Source of the DNA: Panaeolus papilionaceus
Lineage: Eukaryota > Basidiomycota > Agaricomycetes > Agaricales
NCBI GenBank assembly: GCA_015501605.1
Contig: JADNRZ010000009.1
Coordinates: 1,736,001 to 1,800,000, forward strand
DNA: 64,000 nucleotides
Reading direction: 5' to 3'
Shown here: piece by piece, positions 48,547 to 59,575 of the stretch
Position numbering within the stretch: the first letter of the stretch is position 1
Layout: every line of letters begins with the position of its first letter
The notes under the pieces: generated by a model
Database searches by the model: none
What the model saw: only the letters and a program-made list of their open reading frames with translations
What the model was told of the DNA's origin: nothing
Translations under genes and position numbers: made by a program

Positions 48547-51116
48547 TCAATGAGGTATTTTCATGGCTGCTAAAGTGACTGTTGACTGTGCGATCTGTAC
48601 TGTCGATGCATTCAGGCTACGAGCAAAACTTCTTGATGGATATGGGGGCCAAAGCCAATATTGTCTTGTAGCTTTTGCGTTCTCAGCGTTGGGATGGTCG
48701 TAAACAAATCTCATGTTCTGCTCTGTAGGGTATGTTATAGAATGTCTACTCAACGTCAATAAATGGTTCTGCTTGGCGTGTTGAACCACTCACTTCGCAT
48801 ATGTGTGTTCTAGTATCTCAGATGTCCGACATACATATTGGCAATGCATGCAAACGGCCCTGGCATTGAACGAAAATAGCTCTTTTTCAGCCATCTCCTT
48901 GAATACCAGCCTCGCTTTGTCAACATCAGCTGCATGAGATACTAAAGAAAATTCTGCCTCGTCACCGGGAAATAGTCCAGGATGGTCGCGAAGAGCGTGT
49001 TGCGCCTGGATCTCTGGTCAGAAAGGAGACGCCAAAGAGAACAATGGAAACGACATACAGCAAACGACCACGGCATCAGACATCTTCCTGTGTTATATGA
49101 ATTGCACGACAAGCATTCTAAGATGGGATTCGCTTCCTGAATCTCATCGAGCGTGGTAGATACAGGGTCAAAGTCACACATCCGCACAATTTGACAAAGA
49201 ATGTCGTGAGCTTTGCGATGGAAACCTACAACACCGTAAGTATTCCAGGGAACACCACCAAGTATCTTGAACGCCGTGTTGTTCAGACTTGCGACTCGAC
49301 AATGTCCCCTATGATAAGGCTTGCAGCTACTGGGAGCCTCGATAGCATCTCGAACGAACCATACTTCACTTTCGACGGGTACACCCGAAGTTGTCGGAAA
49401 GAATACGGTTGTAGCGAGACGGAGAGCCATTGCTGGGTCGAAAATCTTGTCCGGAAGTGCAGCAGACATCAAGCAAAGAAGTTTAGATTCAATAATGTCG
49501 TTGGCCTCTTCGATAATGCTCGATAATGTAGTAGGTGTAATGTTGAAGTGTTTCCGTGTAATCACTTGTGCAGCAGGTGTATCAACGACGAGGTTTTGAA
49601 TGCGAGGGATAGCATAAATATCGCTGACTCGGGGTCGAGGTTGGTGTGGTGGATAAGTTTTCAGGGCATCTTCGTAACACTGCTTCAGGATCTTCATGCG
49701 TGCTTCATAAGCAGCCTGTTGTTCAGCGAAGAGGCGAGCCTCTCTAATTGGTCCCATGATTGCGTTAATTTGAGGTTTCAATGACTCCAGAACTGGCAGA
49801 TATGGCATCAGGATATAGACGAATTTATAGGATGTTGGGAGGATGTTGCTCACCTCGATCGGTGAGTGGCTGTTGACAAAGCCGTGCGATATCTGGATGA
49901 TCCACAAAGAAATCCCCTGGAAGTTTGGCAAGATCTTCACCCCATCCTAACAATTTAATCAGATCCAGGACCCTAGAACGTTGTTTCATTCAGCAATTAG
50001 GAGTAGTGGTATCGTGAAAGTGCCCAACTTAGCCTTTCTCTGCAGGACGGCATTGCGTACTGCATTTCCTTTCTCTAACGCCAGCTGTTCCTGGTATACA
50101 ACGTAGAAATCTTGAATAAGGTCAGAATGCTATCCAAATAACGGGCGCGTAAGCATAAGGAATAATACCTCAGAATTCTGATTTACCTTTTTTATGGCGA
50201 GCCGTTCTTGCCTTTTTGCATTAACCCACTCCTCCTGCTGTGCTGAAGAGCCTAGTGCATTATATTGCTCAGACCATAGTTTGTGAAGCGAGCGAGGGAC
50301 ATAACATTCTCCATCATATGGAGCCCCTGTCGTACACCATAAAAATCACTCTTCAGAAACGCATAAGTACGAGAGAACGCACCAGACGGATCCATTAAAT
50401 TACATGAAGGTAACGCGTTGAGTAGAGTTTTTGGGAGCCCTCGACGATATTCCTTATTTTCTGTGTTGATCCACCTGCAATAAAGAGGTGTCGGAACAAT
50501 CCAAGTCGGATGCGGTGAGTATACAGACGTACAGAGTCTGGATACATTGGGGGCACAACCTTGTGCGAGCTTCCCAAATGTGATACCTTTGAGTCAAGCG
50601 AAGGTTTGCCTTCTCGCATATCTAACGGAGGGGGATATATAGCAAGTCAGCATCAAGAAAGAATCACGTCGATTTGCAGGAATATCTACAAGGCAACCTT
50701 TGCCGAATACCAATTCGGCATAAGCAGGCTCGGTCATGTCATCAGGGCATTCGGGCAACGTTGGGAAGGTGTTTGACTGGGACTTAGCCCAAATGCACTT
50801 GAAACTAGGGCCCCTCACAAAATCACGTAGTTCTCGCGAGCAACGGCCAAGGCTGAGTATATCTGTCGGGGCAAGGAGTCCAAAGATCTATTGGTGATCA
50901 GCTTCGGTGACTTCTCAGAGCACCCCCAAAGTTTACCTCGAATTGTATGTCGAACGGTAGGCTCAAGACCTGCTCCAAGGCCCCACGAGCACCTCTTGTG
51001 AGCCTTGGTTTTTTTGCTGCCGGTCCGTCTTCTGGAAACACCTCATTCACAGAAGCGGTATTAGCTCTTCGTTTTTTCGATTGTGATCCATTGGATTCCT
51101 CTTTGTTGGCGTTCAT
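48547..51116 (-). CDS. F-box protein with C-terminal Cys/His (zinc-finger-like) motif
   Basis: Exon 1 (from 51116) reads MNANKEESNGSQSKKRRANT with a nuclear-localisation-like basic stretch and AAKKPRLTRGARGALEQVLS, followed by LPFDIQFE, the F-box start. The next exon continues as IFGLLAPTDILSLGRCSREL and DFVRGPSFKCIWAK. A long exon (about 49940-49050) is helical (QQAAYEARMKILKQCYEDAL). The C-terminal exon reads FSFNARAVCMHCQYVCRTSE and ILEHTYAK, a C-x2-C...H motif that is common at the end of agaricomycete F-box proteins. It probably joins over an intron to NMRFVYDHPNAENAKATRQY, ending at 48547. At least six introns. Likely an SCF substrate receptor; exon joins in the middle are only approximate. 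Confidence 0.6.
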
Positions 51117-51755
51117 ACTGCTGTGGTTACTGTAGATGCGGGAAAGGGGCTGAAGAGCTATGAAGGAACGGGCATAAGCTCCTGGCCGAGGGTGTGGGTC
51201 AGCAGAATGATTTAGATCCTCTCACCTTAGTCAAGGTGTTTTTATAGAAACATGAGAATGGACAAACAGAAGCAGCATGTCAAATGACGATCAGTGGCAC
51301 TCATGGAGGTCGGGAGACCTGGACCCTGCACCAATGTGGTCAGAACATTGGGCCATCAAGACATCTAAATCTATATCGTCGACCGTCAAAGTTCTGAAGT
51401 TCAAGGTCTTTTCAGATGGTGATTCATATCAGACATAAGTTTGAGAGGTGTTGAAATTGCGCTCCATTCCGTCTTGAAGTGCACCATCCACGAGGCCATT
51501 TCTTGATTGTGAGTAAGGCCTTTCGTCTGGCTGCCTTGCTTGTTGTGAGTATCAGTCAGAGAAAAGGTCAAGAAGTTCATTGTTCAAGCGACTTGACTGA
51601 AGAAACCAACAACCGTGGGACATGAGCTATAGGGGCAAATTATGGCTTCGATAGGGTTACCAAAGACGCCCAACAAGTGTTAAGATTTACACGACACAAT
51701 GAACCAAGAGGACAGTAACCTATTGCAACTCGAAGTTTATACTGTCGAATTTAGG
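51117..51755. promoter_or_regulatory. Intergenic between two F-box-type genes
   Basis: No gene supported; holds the promoter of the 48.5-51.1 kb gene and the 3' flank of the next one. Confidence 0.4.
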
Positions 51756-52994
51756 TCAAGTATGTATTTCCCAAAATGCTGCTACAGTTTGCCCTGATAT
51801 CATCTCCACCTGCATCGAACCCATATAATCGCAAATATGCAAAAAACTCTCCAACCAATCCAGTTCCCGGTCAGGCGCTGGGATACAGGCCGCCACAGGA
51901 TCTGCCCACTTCTCGTACCCCACATAGCTGGAGGCGAAGACGGGCTGATTGTATCCTCTTGGATTTCTTTCGTTTCTCGCAGAAAAGAGTGTGTACTTTG
52001 TTCTGACCTTGGGTTGCACTTGCTCGACTTCGACGTCCCTTGGGTAGAAGAGTTCCATTCCTTCTAAAACAAGGCCCATCTCCGGGGGGTAGTCGTGGGT
52101 GGCCTTTCCGTCCCGATGTAACCTTTCCTCCAAGTGGTTTGGTATCTTGGCAGGAGGGTGAACTTTGATAACCTTTAGAAATGTACGCAAGAAACTGACA
52201 GTCTTTCAGCGAAAATTGTGCCATCCTGCTTTTGCAATCACACACCGAATATACGGAACCACGTATAAATCTGGTACAGCAAAGGCAGATAACGCAACGA
52301 TACGTGAACCTGCAATGGTCGAGCGCCGCACCATATCCCGCTTCCAAACCAGCAACTTCGTAACTAAATGCTGGGAATTCCTTCTGCCCTCCTGACTCCA
52401 GTCGTTTCGGCTTTGCAATTTCTCTGGATGTTTTTCTACCAGACTCGCCATTCTCCCTAATTGCTCAGCTTTTTTGGCGTTTATCTTGGTTTCGGTCTCG
52501 TCCAACAATCTAAAAACTTCACCTATCTTCGCTGCGCTTTCAAGGGTCTTCCAAGTTGCAGCATCTGGTATGGGCTGGGCTGAATAGTGCTGTAGAACCG
52601 GCAGGAATGGGTGATAGGCTTCCATCCTCTTCAACACGGGCTCCCGTAAAATTTGAAGGATGTCACGATTTTTGCTTCGAAATTGGACTCCGTCGAAAGC
52701 AAGCAGGTATCGCATGCTAGGTTCTGCGTTAACAATACGTTTATGCTGCATCATTACTGCGAGCCGGGTATATATGGTGAAGTATTCCCTTGCTTCTGCA
52801 AGCACTTGGGCGGGGAAGATTGCTCCGAGTACCAAGTGAGAAGATACGCATTCGTCTAAGTACGCGTTGTTGTGGATTGACAGGATGTCAAGGATCTTGG
52901 CGATTGAGAGGTCGCCTATAATTTCGTGCACTATTTCTGGAGGGCATTGGACGAGATGTTTGACGATGGACGTGTATCTTGGTGCTGGTGGCAT
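51756..52994 (-). CDS. F-box-like protein of unknown function
   Basis: Two exons: 52994 to about 52246 and about 52190 to 51756. The intron starts gtgtgtgattgc and ends ctgtcag; reading across gives VPYIRFLRTFLKVIKV in frame. The N-terminus (VQCPPEIVHEIIGDLSIAKI) resembles a weak F-box. The middle is helical (VLKRMEAYHPFLPVLQHYSA, LLDETETKINAKKAEQLGRM). The second exon has a compact region (HPPAKIPNHLEERLHRD, MGLVLEGMELFYPRDVEVEQ, LDWLESFLHICDYMGSMQVE). Total about 394 aa. The family is otherwise unrecognised; the F-box call is moderate. Confidence 0.5.
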
Positions 52995-53158
52995 TTAGAA
53001 GAGTTCTGAAGGGTGGTTATCTTGACTCGACTGAGTCTCATGCGGCAGGGCCGGATTTAGGTTTTTGAGATGACAGCATCTAGTCGCACAGCGTAGATAA
53101 CCGACCTTCTGGGATACATTGACATCAGAGCCCAACCCACCTCTTCGATGTTATCTGA

Positions 53159-54913
53159 ATGGACGATTTAAGCGATCTCAACACCCTTGCAGCTTGCGAA
53201 GCGTTTGTAAATGATCAGTCAACAACTACAATCGCAGCCCGCATACTTCGGGATCAGGCTTTATGTCGAGACAACAAACTGCCCTCACTTTTGGTTCATT
53301 GCTTGCCTCGAAACACTGATGAAATCGCAATGGCCATCAGCGGAGCTACTCATGTCCCTATGTCTTTGGCACGCATACGGTTTTCGAGCATTGTGCTCGG
53401 TATCAAGACCTACCTAGCCACAGAGGAGTCCAAGATTGCCGCGAGCGACATCCCAGCTCATTTAGTGCCCACAGAACAAGAGCATCATGCGGCCATCAAA
53501 GTTCTAAATTACCTGCAGCTACCGCAAATCGATACATTACCGTCAAGCATGAAGCCTCACTTACAGGATATCGTGTCTGCAATCGAGATTCAGCGTACCC
53601 AGCCCACTCGTGATTCACAGAAAACTGAATCTGGTCCAACTCAAGGTAGCTCAAGAAATTGCTACATCTGCAAGTTCCTGATTTTAAGCCCTCATAAACA
53701 CTATCCCTCACTTTGCAACCCCTGCGGGGAATTCAACATTTCATCGTCTTCGCTCTCCCTACCACAAAATTTGGATATTTCTGGCAAGACGTGTCTTGTC
53801 ACTGGAGGTCGCGTCAATCTAGGTTTCCATACCGCGTTACGGTTATTGCGATGTGGCGCGAGGGTAATCGTCACCAGTCGCTATCCGAAGGATGCAGAGC
53901 AGCGGTATCTTGCCCAAACGGACTCGGCAGAGTGGAGACATCGGCTGAGTATAGTGGGGGCAGATTTCAGGACGGCAAAAGATGTCTTCTCACTCGTGCA
54001 TACTGTGGTTGGGTGCCTCACCCATTGGGCAGGAGATGGCCCTCCTAAGCTCGACATACTTATCAGTAACGCGGCGCAAACTCTGACAGATAGCATTGAG
54101 AAAGAGGGTCAAAGCATCAGACAGGAAGAAGAGCTTTCGGCGGTTCCGGATACCTTGGTTGTAGGTGGTTCTTATATACCACGAATCAGAGGTGGCGTCG
54201 CTGGGCAGTATCCGATCCAGGGTCCGGTCGGCCAAGAAACAGCTGCGATAACCTCCGTCCCACAAGATAACCCACGACAAGATGTTGCAGACCACCCCCT
54301 CTCTGCAGTTATTTCAAAAGACCAGACGAATAAATCCTCCTGGATGCAAGGACTATCACAAATCCCTTACGAAGACGTCATATCCGCCCACAGTGTCAAC
54401 ACATTCGTTCCATTCATCCTCCTACGGGAGCTGCTCCCATACCTGTCAGCATCGTCCTCGCAAGAGCATTTGGATCCAACCTCAGCGTCCAACAGCAAGT
54501 TGACCAAGCCCAGGGCCTATGTCGTCAATGTGTCGTCCCGTGAAGGCCTCTTCGAGCTTACACCCGACCATCCATCCAAAGCAGGCCACCATGTACACAC
54601 CAACATGTCCAAAGCAGCACTCAACATGCTCACGGAGACAGAAGCAGGTCCAGCATGGGCCAAATGGCGTGTGGCGATCAACACCGTTGACCCAGGGTAT
54701 ATGAGTGCTGACCCAGTGTACATGGCCCATCTAGCATCTAAAAGGGCAGGAAAGGACAGGAAAATTCGAGAAAAAGTGCAGGAGTCGCCGCCTATCGGTT
54801 GGGAGGATGGTGCAGGACGAGTACTCTGGCCAATTGCCAAGGGTGAGAAAGGGGAGATAATCCGGGGACGGTTCTTGAAGCATTTTGTAAGTGTGCCGCA
54901 TGGTGTACGGTAG
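53159..54913 (+). CDS. Short-chain dehydrogenase/reductase-like protein with N-terminal extension and Cys motif
   Basis: Single exon of 584 aa. Residues 1-165 are a helical extension without a recognised family. Residues about 168-190 contain CYICKF and YPSLCNPCGEFN, a C-x2-C...C-x2-C set that could bind zinc. The SDR part begins DISGKTCLVTGGRVNLGFHT (TGxxxxxG cofactor loop) and continues ARVIVTSRYP, KLDILISNAAQT (NNAG-like), an inserted segment of about 70 residues, then AYVVNVSSREG and HTNMSKAALNMLT. The usual catalytic YxxxK is TxxxK here (Lys kept, Tyr replaced by Thr). It ends NTVDPGYMSADP and GRFLKHFVSVPHGVR. Substrate unknown. The replaced Tyr argues for altered or lost activity, although a known SDR subgroup carries HTNMxKAA at this place. 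Confidence 0.7.
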   Translation: MDDLSDLNTLAACEAFVNDQSTTTIAARILRDQALCRDNKLPSLLVHCLPRNTDEIAMAISGATHVPMSLARIRFSSIVLGIKTYLATEESKIAASDIPAHLVPTEQEHHAAIKVLNYLQLPQIDTLPSSMKPHLQDIVSAIEIQRTQPTRDSQKTESGPTQGSSRNCYICKFLILSPHKHYPSLCNPCGEFNISSSSLSLPQNLDISGKTCLVTGGRVNLGFHTALRLLRCGARVIVTSRYPKDAEQRYLAQTDSAEWRHRLSIVGADFRTAKDVFSLVHTVVGCLTHWAGDGPPKLDILISNAAQTLTDSIEKEGQSIRQEEELSAVPDTLVVGGSYIPRIRGGVAGQYPIQGPVGQETAAITSVPQDNPRQDVADHPLSAVISKDQTNKSSWMQGLSQIPYEDVISAHSVNTFVPFILLRELLPYLSASSSQEHLDPTSASNSKLTKPRAYVVNVSSREGLFELTPDHPSKAGHHVHTNMSKAALNMLTETEAGPAWAKWRVAINTVDPGYMSADPVYMAHLASKRAGKDRKIREKVQESPPIGWEDGAGRVLWPIAKGEKGEIIRGRFLKHFVSVPHGVR

Positions 54914-55034
54914 CGTTGTGACATAAACCAGACATCCACAAGTTTAAGCATTAGTGCATTACTGCTCCATCCTAAATGAGACAAAAAAGGAGTCATAGGT
55001 ATAAACTTTCAAATCAATACTCTCCCGAAGGCTT

Positions 55035-56567
55035 CTATAGCTTAGCCTTGGGAACAATGACGACCTTGTTGAGTCCCTGAACGATCTCTGCGACTTCTCT
55101 CTCAAATCTCTTGAGTAATTCGTCGCATGTTGGGATGTCATCAATAAGACCCATAGTGATACCAGCACTCCAGATGCCGGCGTCTGGGTCACCCTTCTCG
55201 TAGACAAGTCTTCCACGAGCTCCAGATACCAAATCCTTGAGGTCCTCAAATTTGGCGTTGCCCTTAGCTTCAATGGCCACAACCTCCATGGAGACCTTGT
55301 TCTTGAAGACACGAGCGGTGTTGCGCAGAGTCCTGAAGATGTGGACCGTGTCGCGTTCGGTGGAAGCCACGATCTTATCCTTGATATTTTGGTGGATCGG
55401 TCTGGAGAAAATGTCAGCCAAAATTCAAGTAGCAGTTGGCGGTTAGACGCACGACTCGACGGTGCACATGAAGCGAGTGCCTTTTGCAGATAATTAAATA
55501 TAATGAGTCCCAATAGCTGCATAATCACGTACCCATGTTAACACCCTGTTATCAAGTCGTCAGTAAAGGTATAAATATCAGAGAAAATTTTAAACATACA
55601 ATAGCACCAAGCGTCAAAGCGGCAGCGAAACCGCGAGAGTCAGCAATACCACCAGATGCAATGAAGGGGATCTTCAGCTCCTTGGCAGCTCGAGCCATCT
55701 ACGCACTGCACAGTTAGCAAAACATTACCGATTGCTTGAATATTTTGCGCACCAAAACCAGTCCACCAATATCCTCCTCTCCAGGGTGACCAGCGCCTGA
55801 TAATAGAGTTAGGGGTAATTTACATGTGATTCAAAGCAAACTTACATTCGAAACCATCAATGCTCACAACGTCGACACCAAGTTTTTCCGCGCTCTAAAT
55901 TTATAAGACGATTAAGCGAGTGTATAGGTGTAAGTAAAATAGATGGGACGAACCTTTGCGTGTCTGACGGTGGTGCACTTGTGAATTACGACGCCGCCTT
56001 TGCTCTTGAAGTACTTGATGAGAGGACCGGCTAGATTAAATATTAACACGCGACCCGCACTTCAAGCGACGCTTCACTTACGATTATTTCCAGCAGTTTC
56101 GAAGACTTTGACACCCTCCTCAACGGCAGCACGGGCATAGCCTTCATAATCAGGTGGGTTGATGCTAGGAAGAAGAGTGATGTTGACGCCGAAGGGCTTG
56201 TCTGTTAGTTTACGGGTTTCGCGGATGGCAGTGCGCAGTGCGTCGGGGGAAGGTTGGGTCAACGCGGTGAGAACACCTATAGTGATAATTGAATGTGAGA
56301 TTGGCAAGGCGATTATTCATAATCAATGCTTACCAAGGCCTCCTGCATTAGAGACAGCCGCCACAAGCTGGGGAACACCGACCCTTGCGCCGCAATTAAG
56401 TTACGCTGTCCATTGGAAAAAGAAGATATGAATATACCATTGCATTCCACCTTGCACAATGGGACTGGGTTGTCGATGGTATTAGCTGAGACGAACAACA
56501 ACAAAAGTTTGCAGACGACTTACACTCGGATCCCGAGAAGGGCGTTCAATGGGGTCACAATTGACAT
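55035..56567 (-). CDS. Nitronate monooxygenase (2-nitropropane dioxygenase family)
   Basis: Start MSIVTPLNALLGIR at 56567. Short exons then give the family blocks: [90 protein letters not shown] (the His of the active-site region), FIASGGIADSRGFAAALTLG (FMN-phosphate loop) and GTRFMCTVES. The final exon contains HQNIKDKIVASTERDTVHIF and ends PKAKL at 55035. The enzyme is an FMN-dependent TIM-barrel oxidase of alkyl nitronates that protects cells from 3-nitropropionate-type compounds. Around eight short introns. It appears complete. Confidence 0.88.
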
Positions 56568-57137
56568 GGTGTTGGAGGTAGAGGAAGAGTAAAACTTTGG
56601 GAGTGGAGAATGATCCAGGGCTGAAGATGGTCTCGTAGCGGGGGTTATAAGACAGCAGAATGGCCGGGTATTTCGAGAGCCGATACTTGATGTATCTCGA
56701 ACGCCGGTGTAGCCCTGCTTCTGAGTTTGCAATACCTTCCTCCCTTGGCCAATCTGCACCCGCAATTTAAGGATTTGAGGCCTGAAAGCAATCTTGACGA
56801 AGTTTGAGATAAGGTAGGTGTAAGTAGCAGGAATAACTGTTCCCCATGCTAATTATGTGAACGGAGTGTTTACTGCGCGAAAACAAACACAAGATGCGCA
56901 TGATTTCAGGAGGATTTTCACGCGGTGGCAGTGCAAGTCCCCCTATAGCTATTTGATCAAATCAGATGTGGGGTCCACTCCTAATCGTCAAACCCAGAGA
57001 GAGAGATGGCATTTGTGGAGTCGACCATCGGTACAACTATTCACGTACTTCCTCGTTTTTGTTTCCATATCCTGCAGGGATAAGTTAAATTTAACATATT
57101 CATTGGTGGTCTGACTTGCGGTTCGTTTGTGGATCTA
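56568..57137. promoter_or_regulatory. Intergenic, promoter of the nitronate monooxygenase gene
   Basis: No gene supported. 3' flank of the peroxiredoxin gene at the right end. Confidence 0.4.
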
Positions 57138-57893
57138 CTATGCATCAGCGCAACGTTCCACAACATCCTCTTTTCCGACACTGGCATCCTCTGCTTCAAG
57201 TTTCTCCAGCCATTTCTCAACAAACTTGCTATGCGCAGCATAATTCATGGTCGCATCAAGTGAATCCCTGTTACACCATGCCCATTAATATCATCATTCG
57301 CTTTGTCGCGGTGGTGATGACGAACCTGACAATGCCCTTCTTATCGATAACAAAGGTTACCCGAGCAACATCAACAAGGCCCATCATTCCTTTGCCAACA
57401 TGGTAGGCAGAGATGGCTTCCCTCTTCTCGTCGCTGAGCACTGGATACTGTAAAAATTGGAGTGACGATCAGGCCACGAGCTCTACGATTGTTGCTCAAA
57501 CCCATGCTTACTGTCAGCTTCTCCTTTTCAACGAAGGCTTTCTGTTTCGCGACTGGATCAGCACTTAAACCGATGAGCTGAAGTCTTCCGGGTTTGAAAG
57601 TGTCTTTCTCTGTAAAATCGGCTTAGACATGTGCGTCGCTGTAAATGTAGATGATGTCCTACGAGCAACAGCATCGCGAAATTGACAAGCCTCTCTAGTA
57701 CAACCGTATGATCCTTACACATCAGGTTAAAAGATGTAAATCTAAGCATCGTCCAGGGATAACGCCTACCTGACTCAGGATAGAAAAATAACACAGTCGG
57801 TATTTCCAGTTGCCCAGGTTTGAATGTGAAAATCTCTCCGTCATAGTTGGGCAAGCTGATCGCTGGTGCTTGTGTACCGATAAGACTGGTCAT
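57138..57893 (-). CDS. Peroxiredoxin, BCP/PrxQ type
   Basis: Start MTSLIGTQAPAISLPNYDGE at 57893. An intron joins VLFFYPESG to SYGCTREACQFRDAVAR, the BCP/PrxQ active-site block with a T-x-x-C peroxidatic Cys and a second nearby Cys. Later exons read FKPGRLQLIGLSADPVAKQK, VEKEKLT, YPVLSDEKREAISAYHVGKG, MMGLVDVARVTFVIDKKGIV and RDSLDATMNYAAHSKFVEKW, ending VVERCADA with TAG at 57140-57138. Five or six introns. It reduces peroxides with thiol donors; fungal homologues (Dot5-like) can be nuclear, and no targeting peptide is visible here. Intact. Confidence 0.87.
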
Positions 57894-58299
57894 ACTGATA
57901 TGTTGGTGCTGTCAATAGAAAGTGAAGCTAAGTTATGATGGGTGTCAGGTATCAAGCCATGAGAGCACAGCAGAGTATATATGGTTGGATTCGCGCGAGG
58001 GTGACTAAGTGATTCCGGTTACAAGGTGACTTTCATTCTTGCAGGCTTTTGGAGGCGACAGAAATAGGCACAGTTCTCACCAGCCCATAACATATTACCT
58101 GTTTGGAATCCCAAACAGGTAGTTCAAGTTCTAGTTGTGGATGTCACAGTCGTATATGTGCCTTGCAAAACCATCATGCAATTAGCAGTGCCAGGGTGTG
58201 ATGGTTTCGAAAGCATTATTTTAGTGTCGCATGTCGCATACAGAAAGAGATAAACATGCAAGATCATACGTGCTGGGCGTCATAGGGATGGCAATGCAT
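57894..58299. promoter_or_regulatory. Intergenic, promoter of peroxiredoxin gene, with an inverted repeat
   Basis: No gene supported. Contains the perfect 11-bp inverted repeat at 58096-58121, described separately. Confidence 0.45.
58096..58121. repeat. Perfect 11-bp inverted repeat with 4-nt loop
   Basis: Left arm tacctgtttgg (58096-58106), loop aatc, right arm ccaaacaggta (58111-58121), with no mismatch. It lies about 200 bp upstream of the peroxiredoxin start and about 180 bp past the eS19 stop. Confidence 0.85.
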
Positions 58300-58900
58300 T
58301 TACTCCTCATCCTCCTCCTCTTCGCTTTCCTCCTCCTCATCTTCCTCCTCCTTAGACCTGATCTCCTCGACGACGGCGGTGGCAATACGATCCAAGTCCC
58401 GGACACCATCCTGGGAGATCCTCCTGCCGCCATTGCCAGTCTGCTCTAGCACACCAATCTTCTCCAATGACTGGCAAATTTTGCGCTGGACGGAAGCGGA
58501 TGAATCGGCGTGGTGTGAAGGGCGGTTGCCACGACGGTTGCGGCCACCGTGGAGTTTCGTGAGGGCGCCAATACCAACATCTTTGCGGAGGTAGATGTGA
58601 CGCGCAACAGCAGCTATTGGGAAAAATCAGTAAAAAGGCAACATTTAGTTATTTGAACAAGACACACCTGCGCGAATGTAGTACCAATCGGGGTCATAAG
58701 GGGCCAGCTCCTTGAATGAGCCAGTTTTAACGAGGTCGACCCAAACTGGGACCTCAAGCTTTCCTGAACGCTTCAGGTGTGAGGCATAGGCCGAGATAAA
58801 TTGGTCTGCGCTGAAGACAACAAGACGAATTTTATCAGCGATTTTTCGATTTTTGCGGTTGTCGACTTAAGTCTAACCTAACATCTCGTACTCCCGGCAT
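58300..58900 (-). CDS. RPS19: Ribosomal protein eS19 (40S)
   Basis: Exon 1 (from 58900) encodes MPGVRDV. The next exon completes [20 protein letters not shown] and [20 protein letters not shown], then PDWYYIRAA. After an intron: [40 protein letters not shown] and [19 protein letters not shown]. The C-terminus reads [20 protein letters not shown] and ends in a highly acidic tail ([18 protein letters not shown]) with TAA at 58302-58300. eS19 is a small-subunit head protein required for 18S rRNA maturation. An intron directly after the seventh or eighth codon is typical of ribosomal protein genes. The acidic extension is the only oddity. Confidence 0.95.
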
Positions 58901-59575
58901 CTTGTGGTAGTTTTCTTGAGGAAAAGGGCGCGAGGGCGGGCGGGCACGACGTTGACGGCTTTGTGTGTATCAATTTTGGCAGTTCCCCAGTGTGCGAGAG
59001 GAGGCTTCGGATAATGCCGAGAAACTGTACAGGACACTAAAAGGTAGCAAGGATTAGTCAGCATAGGTCTTCCTGCCCAGCATCCCAAAGGAGCATTCTG
59101 GTTGTTGTAGACGATGACCATGCATGCTTAATCGTTGGACAAAGTGTTCATGAAGAACAATGAAACCTGCTTGAATCTTACTCTTACACGTTCACGACAA
59201 CAACCTGGTTTTAATGAGAGGCCTATTCACCATCAAATCGCAATTCAAAGACCTTAATGTCTGATTGAAGCTTTACGTTGGTTTAATTAATTCCTTTTGT
59301 CCTTTGAACGCGTATATTACGTGCGATTCCTTGTATTGTGGATGTAATCTACAGTCTCTTCAACGTTGACCGCGTTGTTTCATCGCCGTTCGCCACATTC
59401 GCTCCGTCAAGACGTCCGTTCCCGAGGGGTTCCCACGCTGACCTTAGCACATAGTGATTTCATTTGAATCATTCCCAGAACCCAACATCATTGAGGACCA
59501 CCTGCCGCATGACGGAGCCTGTCGCAACCGTCCATTCCCAACTTTTATTCACTTCTCCATTCCTCAAACAGTCAA
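58901..59575. promoter_or_regulatory. Divergent intergenic region (eS19 minus, F-box/LRR gene plus)
   Basis: No gene supported. It should hold the strong eS19 promoter; CT-rich stretches are present but no defined element was identified. Confidence 0.4.
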
